From: Sulfuracidifex tepidarius
Lineage (GTDB): Archaea > Thermoproteota > Thermoprotei_A > Sulfolobales > Sulfolobaceae
Length of the DNA stretch: 64,000 nucleotides
Direction of reading: 5' to 3'
Assembly (NCBI RefSeq): GCF_008326425.1
Contig: NZ_AP018929.1
Coordinates: 448,875-512,874, forward strand
Of this stretch, positions 17,780-27,856 are shown piece by piece (position 1 is the stretch's first letter; each line of letters begins with the position of its first letter). Both the position numbers and the translations under genes were made by a program. The notes below the pieces were generated by a model that was not told the origin of the DNA, did no database searches, and was given only the letters and a program-made list of their open reading frames with translations.

Positions 17780-19183
17780 CTAACTTCTGAGGTTCCACCG
17801 CTTGTTCCCTTCTTTCCTCTCCCCGGGAAGGATCTCCTCGAGCTGGTCTTGTGTGAGCCCGGCGGTCTCAGGCATGAGGAACAACGACCATATCCCCACG
17901 AAGGTTATGGCAACGCCGAGGAGCAGGAATGCACCCATGAAGCCTATATCGTGGATCACGGAGGGTAACACGAAGGTAGACGCAGCTGCCCCTATCCTTG
18001 AGAAAGTGGCTGCGAGTCCCATTGCAGTACCCCTCACTCTGGTGGGCCACAACTCAGCAAGCGTCATAGTGTAAGGACCGGGCCCGAAGTTCATGAAATA
18101 GTAATAAGTGGAGAACAACGCCATCACTGCCGGGAACGGGAAGTAACCCAACACCTCGTATACCCCGAGTCCAGCGAACATGTCAACACCCATGAGTAGG
18201 GAGCCAAGCACCACCATCCTTTTCCTGCCCTTGTCGTAGAGGTACGCTGCAGTGTAGTACCCGAACATAGCTATAACCCAGTACAGTGCTGAGGCGAGGA
18301 AAGCGTCAGCCTTAGAGGTCAGCCCCAACCCCTGAGTTATGTAAGGGGTATACAAGTTAGACCCGTAGGCAGCAACGTCAAACACGGGCCACCAGACCCA
18401 AACGAAGAGCGTCACTAGCCACATCTTTCCCGAGAAGAGATCCATAACCGTGGGCTTTCCTGCCTTTCCCGCTGAGATTTCAGCCTTCCCTCCGGCGAGC
18501 TTGCTCACCACTTCCTCGCCTTCCTTCTTTCTTCCCTCGTCCCCCATCTCCCCCTTAAGGATAGCCCACCTCGGGGACTCGAGTATCCTAGACCTCATCC
18601 CTATCACCACAAGTCCCCACACGGCCTCCGATGCCAACATTACCCTCCAAGCCATGGCACCGTGAAGGGTCACCGCTATGCCGTAAGCTGTGAGGAAACC
18701 TACGATGGAGCCTATACCCCAGAAGCTGTTCATTGACGCTAAAGCGAAACCACGCTTCTTAGCCGGCGAATACTCCGATATCATGATGGGGCTGAGAGCG
18801 TAGTCCCCGCCCACGCCTATCCCCACGAGGAGTCTGGTGATGAAAAGCTCCGTGAAATTGTTCACAGTGCCTGAGAGGAACCCAAATACCACTAGGAAGA
18901 TCAAGTCGAACATGTATAGGAACCTCCTCCCTACCTTGTCAGCTATCCTACCGAAGAGGGGTGCGCCCACCGCTACTCCCACGAAAGCTGACGAAGCTAG
19001 GAGTCCCGTCTGTACGTCGTTGAGGTGCATCAGCGGGACTAAGTAGAGGAGAGCCGCCCCGATGATGAGGGTATCGTATGCATCCACGAACTGTCCCATG
19101 GACGCCGTAAACCATGCATACCACCAGTATCTGGACATGTCCCTTAGTCCAGAAGACTCGAAGTCTTTCTCTCCATTGTTCAT
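17780..19183 (-). CDS. MFS transporter
   Basis: A 467-residue, 12-helix transporter. The open frame extends 60 codons further upstream, but the extra sequence is not membrane-like and the ATG at 19183 (MNNGEKDFESSGLRDMSRYW) follows a TATA-like gttttttaatag at about 19210-19222, so I use that start. Features include GQFVDAYDTLIIG in helix 1 (Asp 34 and 37), motif A GRIADKVGRRFLYM at residues 78-91, RLLVGIGVGGDYALSPIMISEY in helix 4-5, ESPRWAI after helix 6, a charged central loop rich in Gly/Lys/Glu, and a C-terminal LMPETAGLTQDQLEE. This is the sugar/organic-anion porter type; the substrate is unknown. Confidence 0.85.
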   Translation of the reverse strand: MNNGEKDFESSGLRDMSRYWWYAWFTASMGQFVDAYDTLIIGAALLYLVPLMHLNDVQTGLLASSAFVGVAVGAPLFGRIADKVGRRFLYMFDLIFLVVFGFLSGTVNNFTELFITRLLVGIGVGGDYALSPIMISEYSPAKKRGFALASMNSFWGIGSIVGFLTAYGIAVTLHGAMAWRVMLASEAVWGLVVIGMRSRILESPRWAILKGEMGDEGRKKEGEEVVSKLAGGKAEISAGKAGKPTVMDLFSGKMWLVTLFVWVWWPVFDVAAYGSNLYTPYITQGLGLTSKADAFLASALYWVIAMFGYYTAAYLYDKGRKRMVVLGSLLMGVDMFAGLGVYEVLGYFPFPAVMALFSTYYYFMNFGPGPYTMTLAELWPTRVRGTAMGLAATFSRIGAAASTFVLPSVIHDIGFMGAFLLLGVAITFVGIWSLFLMPETAGLTQDQLEEILPGERKEGNKRWNLRS

Positions 19184-19926
19184 GGTGATCCTTGGTATTT
19201 CTCTATTATCTATTAAAAAACTAACTATACTCCATTTAAGAAGGCAACCGATAGAATCAAGCAAACTTAGGGATTTAACATTCCTTGAGCGAGAACTCGT
19301 CTTTTCATCAAGTAACCATCTACACGGATTCGAAAGCCTCAATGAGAGAAATCTCCACTTCAATACGTTCCCAAGACACTAGAGGAAAGATCACGGTAAA
19401 ATCTTAAAATCCTCAATGAAACCTCTCAATCGAGCTAGTTTAGACTGATCGACCCACGCCCAAGTCTATCTTTTCCCTACTCACCCTCTGTTATTTCATG
19501 TTTGAGGAGATAAAGCGCGAGTGTCATAGAACATAAAGCTTCTTTAACTCCTTCCTCACGAGATCGCTCATAATGTTAAACTCTTCCCAGTGTGTAGATC
19601 AAGAACAGTTAAAGAATTAACACGTCAGAACTGGGAAGTATTTAAGAAGACCTACCTCTGAAATCTATATAGAGAGCAGTGACGAAAGTTAAAACGTTCT
19701 CGTTGATGGGTAGTTAACTCTAACTTTTTCACCTCTTGTAACTCCCAAGCTTAATCTACACCGTAACCGAGGGAGCTTAAGTAAGGTCTTTACATTGAAT
19801 CATTAGGTTAATTGTAATCTCTCAAAAACTTTCTTATGTATATTTGACTGAAATATATCAAGTTATCTCAGAGAGAATATATTGTCTTACTTGATTGTAA
19901 TTTTTCGTTTATCATCTAACTTGGAA
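19184..19926. other. intergenic region without recognisable features
   Basis: About 740 bases between the MFS gene and a hypothetical gene. It becomes AT-rich after 19780. No gene, RNA or repeat was recognised. Confidence 0.5.
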
Positions 19927-20454
19927 CTACAGGTTAAGCTTTTTGGGACAATCGAGACTAGAAAGTATCAATGCTACACCGCAAAGCGCCCTGAGAAACT
20001 CGTACTGTACTTTCATATCGTTAGTCTCAAGGAGTCTGATATTCTCTTCTCTATCGATCACTCTCTTCACTATTTGATCTATTACATTATCGATACTATG
20101 CTCCTTTTTCAACAGTTCCATTAGAGAAGGATCAGATCTAAGCATTTCATAAATTTTCCTGGACCACATGAAACCATTCTCGTAGTAGAATCTAATCTCA
20201 TAGGGTAGGACTGCATAAAAAAGCCATAAGTCGTCCCCTAACTCCTTGGTAAGAATGCTGTCTCTGATCTGGGTATAGCTTTCGTGCAAAACTTCTTCGA
20301 AGAACTCCTCTCCTAAAAGGATCTCGAAATACACATCTATTTCACCTTTAAAGGTAAGCCTTCTGTCTCTTCTTAAACACTTCCTCATGTCTTCACACGT
20401 GGAAGAGAACCCTCTCTCCTGTAGAGCCTGAAATTTATCGTGAAGGTTATCCAT
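19927..20454 (-). CDS. hypothetical all-helical protein near molybdoenzyme genes
   Basis: A soluble, mostly helical, acidic protein of about 175 residues. The frame opens at a TTG (20469), but ATG 20454 (MDNLHDKFQALQERGF) is the more natural start. Sequence such as FFEEVLHESYTQIRDSILTK and FLRALCGVALILSSLDC suggests a helical bundle. I do not recognise the family. It lies 150 bases downstream of, and on the same strand as, the decayed molybdopterin oxidoreductase; size and fold would suit a TorD-like maturation chaperone, but the characteristic motif of that family is not visible. Two cysteines near each end could bind a metal; this is a guess. Confidence 0.5.
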   Translation of the reverse strand: MDNLHDKFQALQERGFSSTCEDMRKCLRRDRRLTFKGEIDVYFEILLGEEFFEEVLHESYTQIRDSILTKELGDDLWLFYAVLPYEIRFYYENGFMWSRKIYEMLRSDPSLMELLKKEHSIDNVIDQIVKRVIDREENIRLLETNDMKVQYEFLRALCGVALILSSLDCPKKLNL

Positions 20455-20609
20455 AACGTAATTTACCAAACTGTTTATTCTTCCTTTATTGAAATTGGTG
20501 GAATTTAGGATCTTATGTTGTTCTGAATATGAAATAAAAATGACTAAATGAATCTCCCTTATTCCTTTCTCAAGGAAAGGCCTTACATCCCTCTGAACCC
20601 AGGTTAGAA

Positions 20610-22123
20610 TTACCTTAAATTATCCAGAGTATCGTAAGTGTCGTTTGACAGTCCTAGTCTGTGATCCAACTCCAGGATTATCCACCACAGGGGTTTGGTG
20701 TCGTAGAGAGGTTCCAACGCCTTCTGGTGCACGTCTACCCAAGACTCGAGAGTCCATCCCACCGGTAAAGGCAGTTCGTCCCTTTCTAAGTATGTAGACT
20801 CTGCAAGGACTACGTCGGCGTACTCTGTCACGTCAGAAGGCATGACGTCCACAACTACCATGAACTCCACCTGAGATAGAGCCTTCCTCACCATCTCGGA
20901 GTTCGGGTCTCTCCCGTCCAAGTTTGTCCCAACCACCATGAGAGCCCTCACCGGGTAAGGCGAGCCCGTCAATATGCTCCTGTAGACCTCCTGGAAGGAA
21001 GCGTAAGAGAGTGGGTACCTCACTCTGTCTATTCTACCTTCCATCTTCCTTTCAACGAGCGACACATTAGCTTTCTTTGAGAACACAAGCCCCCCTCTCC
21101 TGTCCAAGTTACCTAACACTGCGTTCACTATTAGTGCGGACATCCATGCGTAAGTGGAGTCCGTGGAGAATGAGGTGTGCCACCCGTCGTCTATCACTGA
21201 CGCTGGACGGTTCTCCCAGAGTCCCTCCGCTACGTATTTGATGTCGTCTTCCTTGACGCCACAGATGTCCCCCACTCTTGGGTAAACTTTCTCACCTTCC
21301 TTCATGAGGTAGAGAAAAGCCGTCCTCGCCCTCCTTCCGTTCACCTCACCCTCGTATAGGAGGGAAGGAGCGTATACCCCTGTTGAAGACATGTCATCGT
21401 AAATCATGAGCGGGGCGTTGCTGCACTTCATGAGGAACTCTTCGTCATACGTACCTTTCTTTATCATGTAATATATTAGGGAGAGGAGGAAAGCAGAGTC
21501 CGACCCGGGCTTCACAGGTATCCATCTGTCAGCGTACCTCTCAGCTATAGCTGACCTCCTCGGGTCTACCACAACCACCTTCATGCCCTTCTTCCTCCCC
21601 TCGTCTATCCTCCTGACTATGTCGGGGACTATCCCCTCCAACGGGTTCCTACTCACGAAGACCACGAACTTCGAATTGGCGTAGTCCGGGTCTATGCTCT
21701 TTGGTCCTTCAGCTCCCAGAACTAACTCTGCAGCGACTGTCCTTGGTCCGGACAGGCGCTCTCATGTCCTATCAGGTTGGGAGTGCCGTAGAGGTAGGCG
21801 AACCTCTCGAGGATCTCCTTGCCGTAATCGTGAAAGGTGATTGGTAACCCCTCGGGATGACCTTCATCCTTGAGCTCTCTTAGTCTCGACGATACTTCGT
21901 CAAGTGCCTTGTCCCAGGGAGTACTTACTAACTTGTCTCCTTCCCTTATCAATGGAGACTTCAGCCTATCAGGGTGGTTAAGTAAGTAAGGCCCAGCAGC
22001 ACCTCTACCGCAGATCCCAGGCTATGGGTGTCCCCTGTTAGATGAGACCCTGACCGTTCTTCCCTCTGCTACTGCTGTTATCTTGCACATGTTCTTGCAC
22101 ATGTAGCACCTGAGGAATCCCAT
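20610..22123 (-). pseudogene. PsrA/PhsA-like molybdopterin oxidoreductase, decayed
   Basis: Starting at ATG 22123, the product begins MGFLRCYMCKNMCK, a C-x2-C-x3-C cluster-binding motif completed by GICGRGAAGPY after an in-frame TAG (22024-22022, codon 34). The frame continues to ESACPDQG near 21760, the region where PsrA/PhsA/SreA-type enzymes keep an active-site cysteine, then shifts; reading on in the next frame gives TVAAELVLGAEGPKSID and VVFVSRNPLEG to 20610. Further motifs are VVVDPRRSAIAERYADRW and ADVVLAESTYLERDELP. It ends after about 504 codons without the C-terminal molybdopterin-binding domain. The lesions are one stop, one frameshift and a missing 3-prime end. In active form it would reduce sulfur or related compounds at the membrane. 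No electron-transfer or membrane subunit is nearby. Confidence 0.8.
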
Positions 22124-22145
22124 AACTAACGGAGTTGTAGTGGGA

Positions 22146-22157
22146 AATTTATATACT
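22146..22157 (-). promoter_or_regulatory. TATA box of the molybdoenzyme pseudogene
   Basis: On the minus strand gtatataaattt lies about 23-34 bases before the ATG at 22123. The promoter still looks intact although the gene is broken. Confidence 0.5.
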
Positions 22158-22476
22158 TTTCACGTTTTTACTACATAAAGTTGAAGATTAGAGAAACCAT
22201 AAAATGTACGGAAAAACTCTGCATGCTAAAAACACATAAATATTGTCCTAAATAGACTTCACTTCTAAACAGTGAAAAGGATGAAAATTCATGTACTTGA
22301 TCTTTCTCGGAATATGATGGGAGTTAGTCATAAACAGTCTATTTATGGTGAGGTGCTCTCCAAAGTAAAAAAGAAGCGCGTGGTATATTTTTACTCATAT
22401 CTCTCATGCGTTCAAAGTTTGCTATCTTATGTCATAACATTCTATCTGCGTATTTTCTGCAATCAGATCTCGCTAT
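22158..22476. other. intergenic region without recognisable genes
   Basis: Open frames on the + strand here (for example 22272-22487) have no family look and run into the antisense of the next gene. Confidence 0.4.
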
Positions 22477-23268
22477 CTATGATGTAATACACTTTATTTT
22501 CGAAACAATGTTTGGGGGAATAGTACACTTGTTTACCAAGTCTAGAAACAGATTTCTTGAAAACGGAGTTAAGAAGATCATGTACTCACCCCTTATTTTA
22601 CCGTATCCAAAAATCCCAGAAGACGAAATCTCCATGAACAAGTTTTCTAAAGACAAACCATTAAGCCCCATCAGTCTGCCCACCGACGTCAGGAAACAAC
22701 TCACGTCATTTACGTAGGCGTATCCGTAATTCTTGAACGTGGGCTCCAACCACAAGACACTCGTCATTCCCCTAGCGCTATCACTGAGCTTGTTGAAGAG
22801 TGTGATAACGTCAGAGTTCCACTTGTCCGCTAGGATCTCCCAGATCACCTCATGCATCAAGGAGAACGTGTTGATTCTGGCTCCTGAAGGTAGGGTCAAC
22901 TCCGCAAAAGGATAGACGTGAAGGTTGTTTATTGCATCGTTCACTTGTTGCAGGGTATACCCCGTGAGGTAGGAATAGCTGTTGGACTTCATAACGTATT
23001 CCCTCAAGTTCGTGAGCCCCTGATACACGGCTCTCTGTATCTCGTAGTTGAATCTGTTGCTGTCAACTGGAACCCAGTACCCAGAGTACTCGTTTAACGT
23101 ACCGTTGTAGTTCACGTCCCAGTAATTAACGTATTCGTACCCGCTCAGGACTTGATCAAAAAACACATAGAAAGCTCTGACTGTGGAGGGTTTAAACGAG
23201 GTTAAGGCATCGGAGAGAGTGTTTTTAATACCATCCTTGATCTGTTGTATGTAAGGGTCTTGTGCCAT
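22477..23268 (-). CDS. hypothetical protein, 263 residues
   Basis: A soluble-looking protein with no signal peptide or membrane helix, rich in aromatic residues and Asn/Ser: YVNYWDVNYNGTLNEYSGYW, MHEVIWEILADKWNSDV, LWLEPTFKNYGYAYV. I do not recognise the family. A helical first half and a mixed second half are likely. The start ATG is preceded by gaaaggaaatt, a possible ribosome-binding site, and by a TATA-like agatatata about 40 bases upstream, so a short leader is likely. It stands alone, with long non-coding stretches on both sides. Confidence 0.6.
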   Translation of the reverse strand: MAQDPYIQQIKDGIKNTLSDALTSFKPSTVRAFYVFFDQVLSGYEYVNYWDVNYNGTLNEYSGYWVPVDSNRFNYEIQRAVYQGLTNLREYVMKSNSYSYLTGYTLQQVNDAINNLHVYPFAELTLPSGARINTFSLMHEVIWEILADKWNSDVITLFNKLSDSARGMTSVLWLEPTFKNYGYAYVNDVSCFLTSVGRLMGLNGLSLENLFMEISSSGIFGYGKIRGEYMIFLTPFSRNLFLDLVNKCTIPPNIVSKIKCITS

Positions 23269-24003
23269 AATTTCCTTTCATAATATAAAGGACGGTAAAG
23301 CACTATATATCTTTTCATTTCTTTTTATAGATTTTCTCAGCAGTTCCCCGGTGCTGGACTTTCAATCACGTTAGAGTTACCGTGGATCGCGTTTACGATT
23401 ATCAAGGGGTAATGTTGATAGATAATTCATGAAAGTACCTTATTTTACCCTCACATGATCTTCGGTTAGACACTGTGTTTTTAGAGAGATAGTTCATGTA
23501 TAGGATAAATTTGCATATATGCTTTAGTATCATATTCTTATCTTTTCTTACATTGCAAATCTACGACGTGGCTTGAACGTGATAGCGGAGCTCAAATGTC
23601 ATCTAAAAACGTCCCTGGTGTATCCCTCACTCATGCGGATCGCTTCCCAGCGATAGCCCTCAGCTGTCTTAAAGCTTCTAGCCTGTGAGATTTAGTATCT
23701 TGCATGATATTCGACCTCAAGAAATACGGGATCACATTAGGGGTGATGATTTTACTGATATACATACATGAAGCATCAATTTAGTTTCAGTTAGTCATGA
23801 ATTTTATCGGTAAAGGTGAAATGATTTATTATGTTCCTTGAATCAGAAAAGCACAACATTCTAGATAAATTTCAATAATAAATTTAAATTATGGTACTGT
23901 TATATATAGATGTAGTATTACTTCAACTTAATTTTCTATAATTAAAAAAGAGGGGAAAAAGGATTACAAGCAGCGACATTTCGTTACAAGAACGACCTTG
24001 AAC
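23269..24003. other. non-coding stretch of 735 bases
   Basis: No gene recognised. On the minus strand about 23610-23740 a short piece reads MQDTKSHRLEALRQLRAIAG, which could be a coding relic, but it has stops on both sides and no identifiable family. Confidence 0.35.
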
Positions 24004-24947
24004 TTACCTCGCCAATACTTTCACTGGAATTTGACTACCGTTTGAAATAGTGAGCAGTATCTGATACTGAACACCGGGGGAAAGTGATACGGATCCGAAG
24101 TTAATCAAAACGTTGTTGTTCCCAGGCACAAGTGAAGCAGGAGAAATTGAAGTTGAAGGGGCATAATACTGTGTTCCTTGTATGGTTGCTGAGGATATAG
24201 ACATCGGAACGGTAGAGTAAAGTGAGAAGCTCGCTACCCCTCCAGATATTGATCCAATCCCCTGCTAGTAAGCTTGAGATGACGATACCGGTTTTCCGTA
24301 AGTTGTCTGCCCGTAAGCAGGACTCTGAGGCTGATATTGTGGAGTTCCGGGATATGATGGGTAAGGATACCCTCCCATGGAGATCGAGTTCTTTATTCCT
24401 CCAGGTCCGATGAATATAAGAATGAAACGTGTGAAACCCAGGAATATGCTTAGAATCCCGCCTACTTCTACTAATGTATTCTGGAAGTAACTCCCAACAG
24501 AATAGAAACCTATAGCCAACAGTATCGCACCAATGAAATAGATTAAGTCAGCAATCGTTATCAGAGATCCTCCTCCAACCGCTAGCCCACTTGAAGCCTG
24601 TAATACACCTACTGCGATTATGGCAACTCCTACTAGCAGTAATAAGGGAGAAATCAATATTAGCAAGGCACCCGCGGATCCAGTACTCGTCTTAACTCCC
24701 TGAGACGGAAGCGTATTGAACCCGCTCCTCATTCTCATTACCCCTAAGAAGTCTAGGACTATTCCTATTGCTACTATAACTAATATCGATATCCCGCCTG
24801 CTATCACTCCGCTTAATCCAGCTGATATGGAAGCTAAGATACTGAAATCAAGCGCTAGGACTGATATAAAGAGTAACAGAGCAGCTATTATCTCCAAGAG
24901 GCTCCCGACCTTAATTTATCAATTCCATAAACTAAATTTGATGTCAT
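24004..24947 (-). pseudogene. DUF973-family membrane protein, frameshift and in-frame TAG
   Basis: A Sulfolobales DUF973 gene of about 314 codons. The true start appears to be ATG 24947, reading MTSNLVYGIDKLRSGASWR; one missing base near 24893 then shifts the frame into IIAALLLFISVLALDF and five more membrane helices. After a Pro/Tyr/Gln-rich linker (YPYPSYPGTPQYQPQS) the frame meets TAG at 24265-24267 and continues in the same frame with QGIGSISGGVASFSLYST and the C-terminal beta domain (LVPGNNNVLINFGSVSLSPG). Both lesions are single-base events, so decay is recent or the calls are sequence errors. DUF973 has no established function; it is a membrane protein with a small C-terminal beta domain. 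Confidence 0.8.
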
Positions 24948-25222
24948 TAAATTAGATTGAACAGAATAGTATTTTAACCTTTCTATTTTGTGTTATACGA
25001 AAAACTTTTCGATTTATAAGAAGATTTTTGTTTCTAGATTCCTAAGCTATTGAGATATCCTCAAGCTCACAACTTGTTCCTCAGACAATGCAGTGAAAGT
25101 TAAGTCGGCCATAAAAGAGAAATATGGAATCTGATTTCACTTATCAAGAATGTCTTTCCTGTCTATGTATATCTCCAACTATAAGATTTAAGTAATATAT
25201 TCATTTTAAAAATAAAAATTAT

Positions 25223-25750
25223 TTATTGGTAGTTAGGGGATGTCCTGCATTCTATATCAATGATCACATTCCCTTTCTTTCCCCTGATGAAGAATCCGTT
25301 CTGGGTACCGGTATTGACAACTAGCTGATAGCCGTTCTGCATCAGTGAATTTGCTAAGGACTGATGTTCCATAGTTAAGTTGACTGGTGGCTGTGAAGCA
25401 GGTATGGGGGTTGGCATAGTAGTTGGCATTTGACCCATAGTGGGATGGGGTTGCTGTGGTTGCACTTGAGGCGGTTGCATCTGTGGCATGGGATGAGGCT
25501 GAGACATTGTCCCGGGCTGTGGTGACTGCATGGGAGAAGGCATAGAACGAGGCTGAGGTTGTGCTTGCCCTGAAAGCGAGTTCTGGACTACCGGCATTAC
25601 TATCTGTTCTAAGTCGTATTCCAACCTGCCCCTGACCTTCACCTTCAAGCTACCCCAATCCTTGAACACCTCGACTTCACTGTGGTCTTCGTCCCTCCTG
25701 GCTAAGACCTTGAACCCGTTGTCCCACGGTTCGTCTCTGTGTATCTCCAT
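25223..25750 (-). CDS. Pro/Gln/Met-rich two-domain hypothetical protein
   Basis: A 175-residue soluble protein. An N-terminal domain (MEIHRDEPWDNGFKVLARRD to about residue 55) and a C-terminal domain (LANSLMQNGYQLVVNTGTQN to the end) look like two copies of one small alpha/beta fold. They are joined by an 80-residue linker made almost only of Pro, Gln, Met and Ser. Codons upstream of the ATG (LDALRSNG) are in frame and resemble the start of the second copy, so the protein may begin a few codons earlier at a non-ATG start; an in-frame TAG limits this. Similar low-complexity tails occur in the protein at 38867-39610 and in the zinc-ribbon proteins here. Function unknown. Confidence 0.6.
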   Translation of the reverse strand: MEIHRDEPWDNGFKVLARRDEDHSEVEVFKDWGSLKVKVRGRLEYDLEQIVMPVVQNSLSGQAQPQPRSMPSPMQSPQPGTMSQPHPMPQMQPPQVQPQQPHPTMGQMPTTMPTPIPASQPPVNLTMEHQSLANSLMQNGYQLVVNTGTQNGFFIRGKKGNVIIDIECRTSPNYQ

Positions 25751-26361
25751 ACCGTTGCTCCTTAACGCGTCCAGTATATCTGAATGTAGCTAGTCTAAAT
25801 TTACATTATCTGTCTGAAACTCTGCTCTATACATTATCATGTCAACCTAGATATAAAAATTGACCGTTTCTAGGTTTACGTGAGTAAATGTCAAGCCTAA
25901 AAGTAAACACGGTCAAAAAGGATGTTAATTTATTTTAAATTTTATTAAATAATAGAGAGTACAAAGTAGGCAAACTAAAAATTTCAAGGAGATGTAGCTC
26001 TTCTAAGAAGAGTTCGGACTGACGTTGTTTCAGACTATTAATGTTATTGCTCTCTTCATTCTACGTTAACGTTGCTTCATGGTATGAGAGAGATAAATAA
26101 TTTAGAGAGATGACTAATTTCTTAGCTGACTTCAGGTGTCAACACTGTACGTTATTTGAATTAAATGAGATTTATCATATAGCTGTATTATATTTAAAAA
26201 ATGTATTAATACATTTTTACAGTAGTAATAGTTTTTACAAGACCTCCTTGGTGGTGTTTAATTTGCACATGTAAAATAAGAAACATATTTAGAGAACTAA
26301 TATCAGTTAAGGATTAAAGTGAAGAAATCTATTTAAATTACTTACGTTATTTTCATATAAG
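25751..26361. other. intergenic region with a palindrome
   Basis: About 610 AT-rich bases without coding frames. They hold the perfect palindrome at 26197-26218 and a TATA-like atttaaatt about 22-31 bases before the gene at 26362. Confidence 0.5.
26197..26218. promoter_or_regulatory. perfect 22-bp palindrome
   Basis: Each arm is AAAAATGTATT with no spacer, giving a perfect dyad, followed by AT-rich sequence. It lies about 145 bases before the lectin-like gene and could be a regulator site. Its AT content makes it weaker evidence than a GC-containing dyad. Confidence 0.35.
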
Positions 26362-27462
26362 ATGAACAAGGTAATAGTAATAGGAGTTATAGTAGCATTG
26401 TTGATTATATCCATTTTAGGCTTCTACTTTCTGATAATGCATCACAATAGCTCCACGACCGGTTCCTCCCAAAAGAGCTTAACCACAGACCAGGAATTTT
26501 ACATAAGCGAGTCGTTGAAGACGGTCTTAGGTAATGGATTTAGCGTCGAGGAGAGCAACGGCTCCTCCTCATCGGCACAGTTGTTATTTGGCACGATAGG
26601 CGATCCCTCCTTTTTCGTTAACTATAGCTATATTTACTACATAGAGAACGGTTCTGGTTACATAAAGATATATCCTGCAGGCCCATCTAGTTACTGGGGG
26701 GCTCTACCTTATGACCTTGGTGTGATGAGGATCGTGCCCGCTAAACCTTTTTCGGCCGCAGCTCTAATGATGAACAGTCAGGACGTTTATTATACTGGAG
26801 GAAACTACACCGTCATGTTAGTTGGTACTTTCTCAAACGGTTCTTCAGAGCCAGCGGGCCTCTACAACACTCCAGATTACCCTGCGGACGGTTTCAGCGT
26901 GGGTATGTTCATCACACCGGTTCACAACTGGATTAACATGAGCACAAAATACACTTACGAGCGTGACAACGTTGGGATGAAAGGGTGGCCTGCCACACAG
27001 ACGGGTGAGATATTCTACCCTTACTCCAAGACCCCTTACATTATAGTTCAATAGGAGCCCTTCTGGTATCCGCCGCTATCTAGGGATTCATGGACTACGG
27101 GTGAGTTCAACGTATGGATTGTCACGCCAAACTTTTCAGGAGGAGTGACTTACAACAACATAAAGCTCCTGGTGGGAGGCGGAGGTAACGGGTACATCCA
27201 CGGGTTAAGGCGTGGAGATGAGATATTGATGCAAGTGACCTACGACGGATACAACAACACTATTTACGCTAAGGTTACAGACGTGAATACGTCCAGCGTC
27301 ATCACATTGGACTTACCTTTAAACTCCACGTTCTCGGTGCCGTCTGACGGGCGTTATTGGACTGAGGTTAACGCTGGCACTGGCGCTTCGTTCTGGAACT
27401 GGGGACTCACGTTCGTGAGTGTCATGAACAACGTTTATGTAAACATAGAAAAAGTATCATGA
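26362..27462 (+). pseudogene. lectin-like surface protein interrupted by one TAG
   Basis: A 366-codon frame with a single in-frame TAG at 27052-27054 (codon 231). The N-terminal helix VIVIGVIVALLIISILGFYF anchors an extracellular domain that is paralogous to the protein at 35120-36598: both have DGF-x5-F-(I/L)TP, PYIIVQ-(W/D)PFW and a closing FWNWG or FANWG. The TAG replaces the Trp of IIVQWDPFW in the paralogue, a one-base change TGG to TAG. The DGF, VQWDPFW-like and GFANW signatures resemble L-type lectin/concanavalin-A-like folds, so carbohydrate binding on the cell surface is plausible. No other lesion is visible, so the gene is freshly broken, read through, or misread. A TATA at about 26331-26340 gives a leaderless transcript. 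Confidence 0.75.
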
Positions 27463-27479
27463 GATCATGAGAATGAAAA

Positions 27480-27515
27480 GAGTTTTTTAATTATTTTTCT
27501 TTTCCTTTTATTTCC
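27480..27515 (+). terminator. T-rich termination tract
   Basis: Just downstream of the lectin-like gene the + strand holds successive T runs (agttttttaattatttttct), typical of archaeal intrinsic termination. Confidence 0.45.
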
Positions 27516-27658
27516 TATTTAAGATGTTATTTCCTTACTTTCTCGCAAACTAAGACGCTTCATCATATGCTGCAAATGCGTCCTTGATAGCTCTACGCTG
27601 AAGAGATGTAGTTACTTGCGATAGAGATTATTAACGTTAGCTAAGCATTTAAATTAAG

Positions 27659-27856
27659 TTGCATCAACACGAAGTGGTAGGTATAAAGCTGAATCCTAAG
27701 AGTTCTATTAATCCATGAGGTAGAACGCCTAATAACCCTATCAATAGCCCAAATTTGAATGCTAATTCACCTAAAAAAGTAGGTATAGCAAAAATTGCTA
27801 ATCTTTGTATAACTCTGTTACCTATCAAAAATAACGAGGGTAAGCATAAATGAGCT
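27659..27856 (-). pseudogene. C-terminal relic of a SpoIIM-like membrane protein
   Basis: The minus strand reads FLIGNRVIQRLAIFAIPTFL, then FGLLIGLLGVLPHGLIELLG and FSFIPTTSC-stop. The G-x-LPHG-x-x-EL motif inside a hydrophobic helix is the signature of the stage II sporulation protein M family, membrane proteins widespread in archaea. Only about 60 codons remain and no start or upstream half is present. The assignment rests on this one motif. Confidence 0.4.

Noticed and set aside
19183-19364. Upstream extension of the MFS frame to 19363
   Set aside because: The extra 60 residues are not membrane-like and lie upstream of the TATA box.
22022-27054. Pyrrolysine-type TAG decoding
   Set aside because: No pyl genes are in the window, and two of the three TAG genes also carry frameshifts or deletions, which points to decay.
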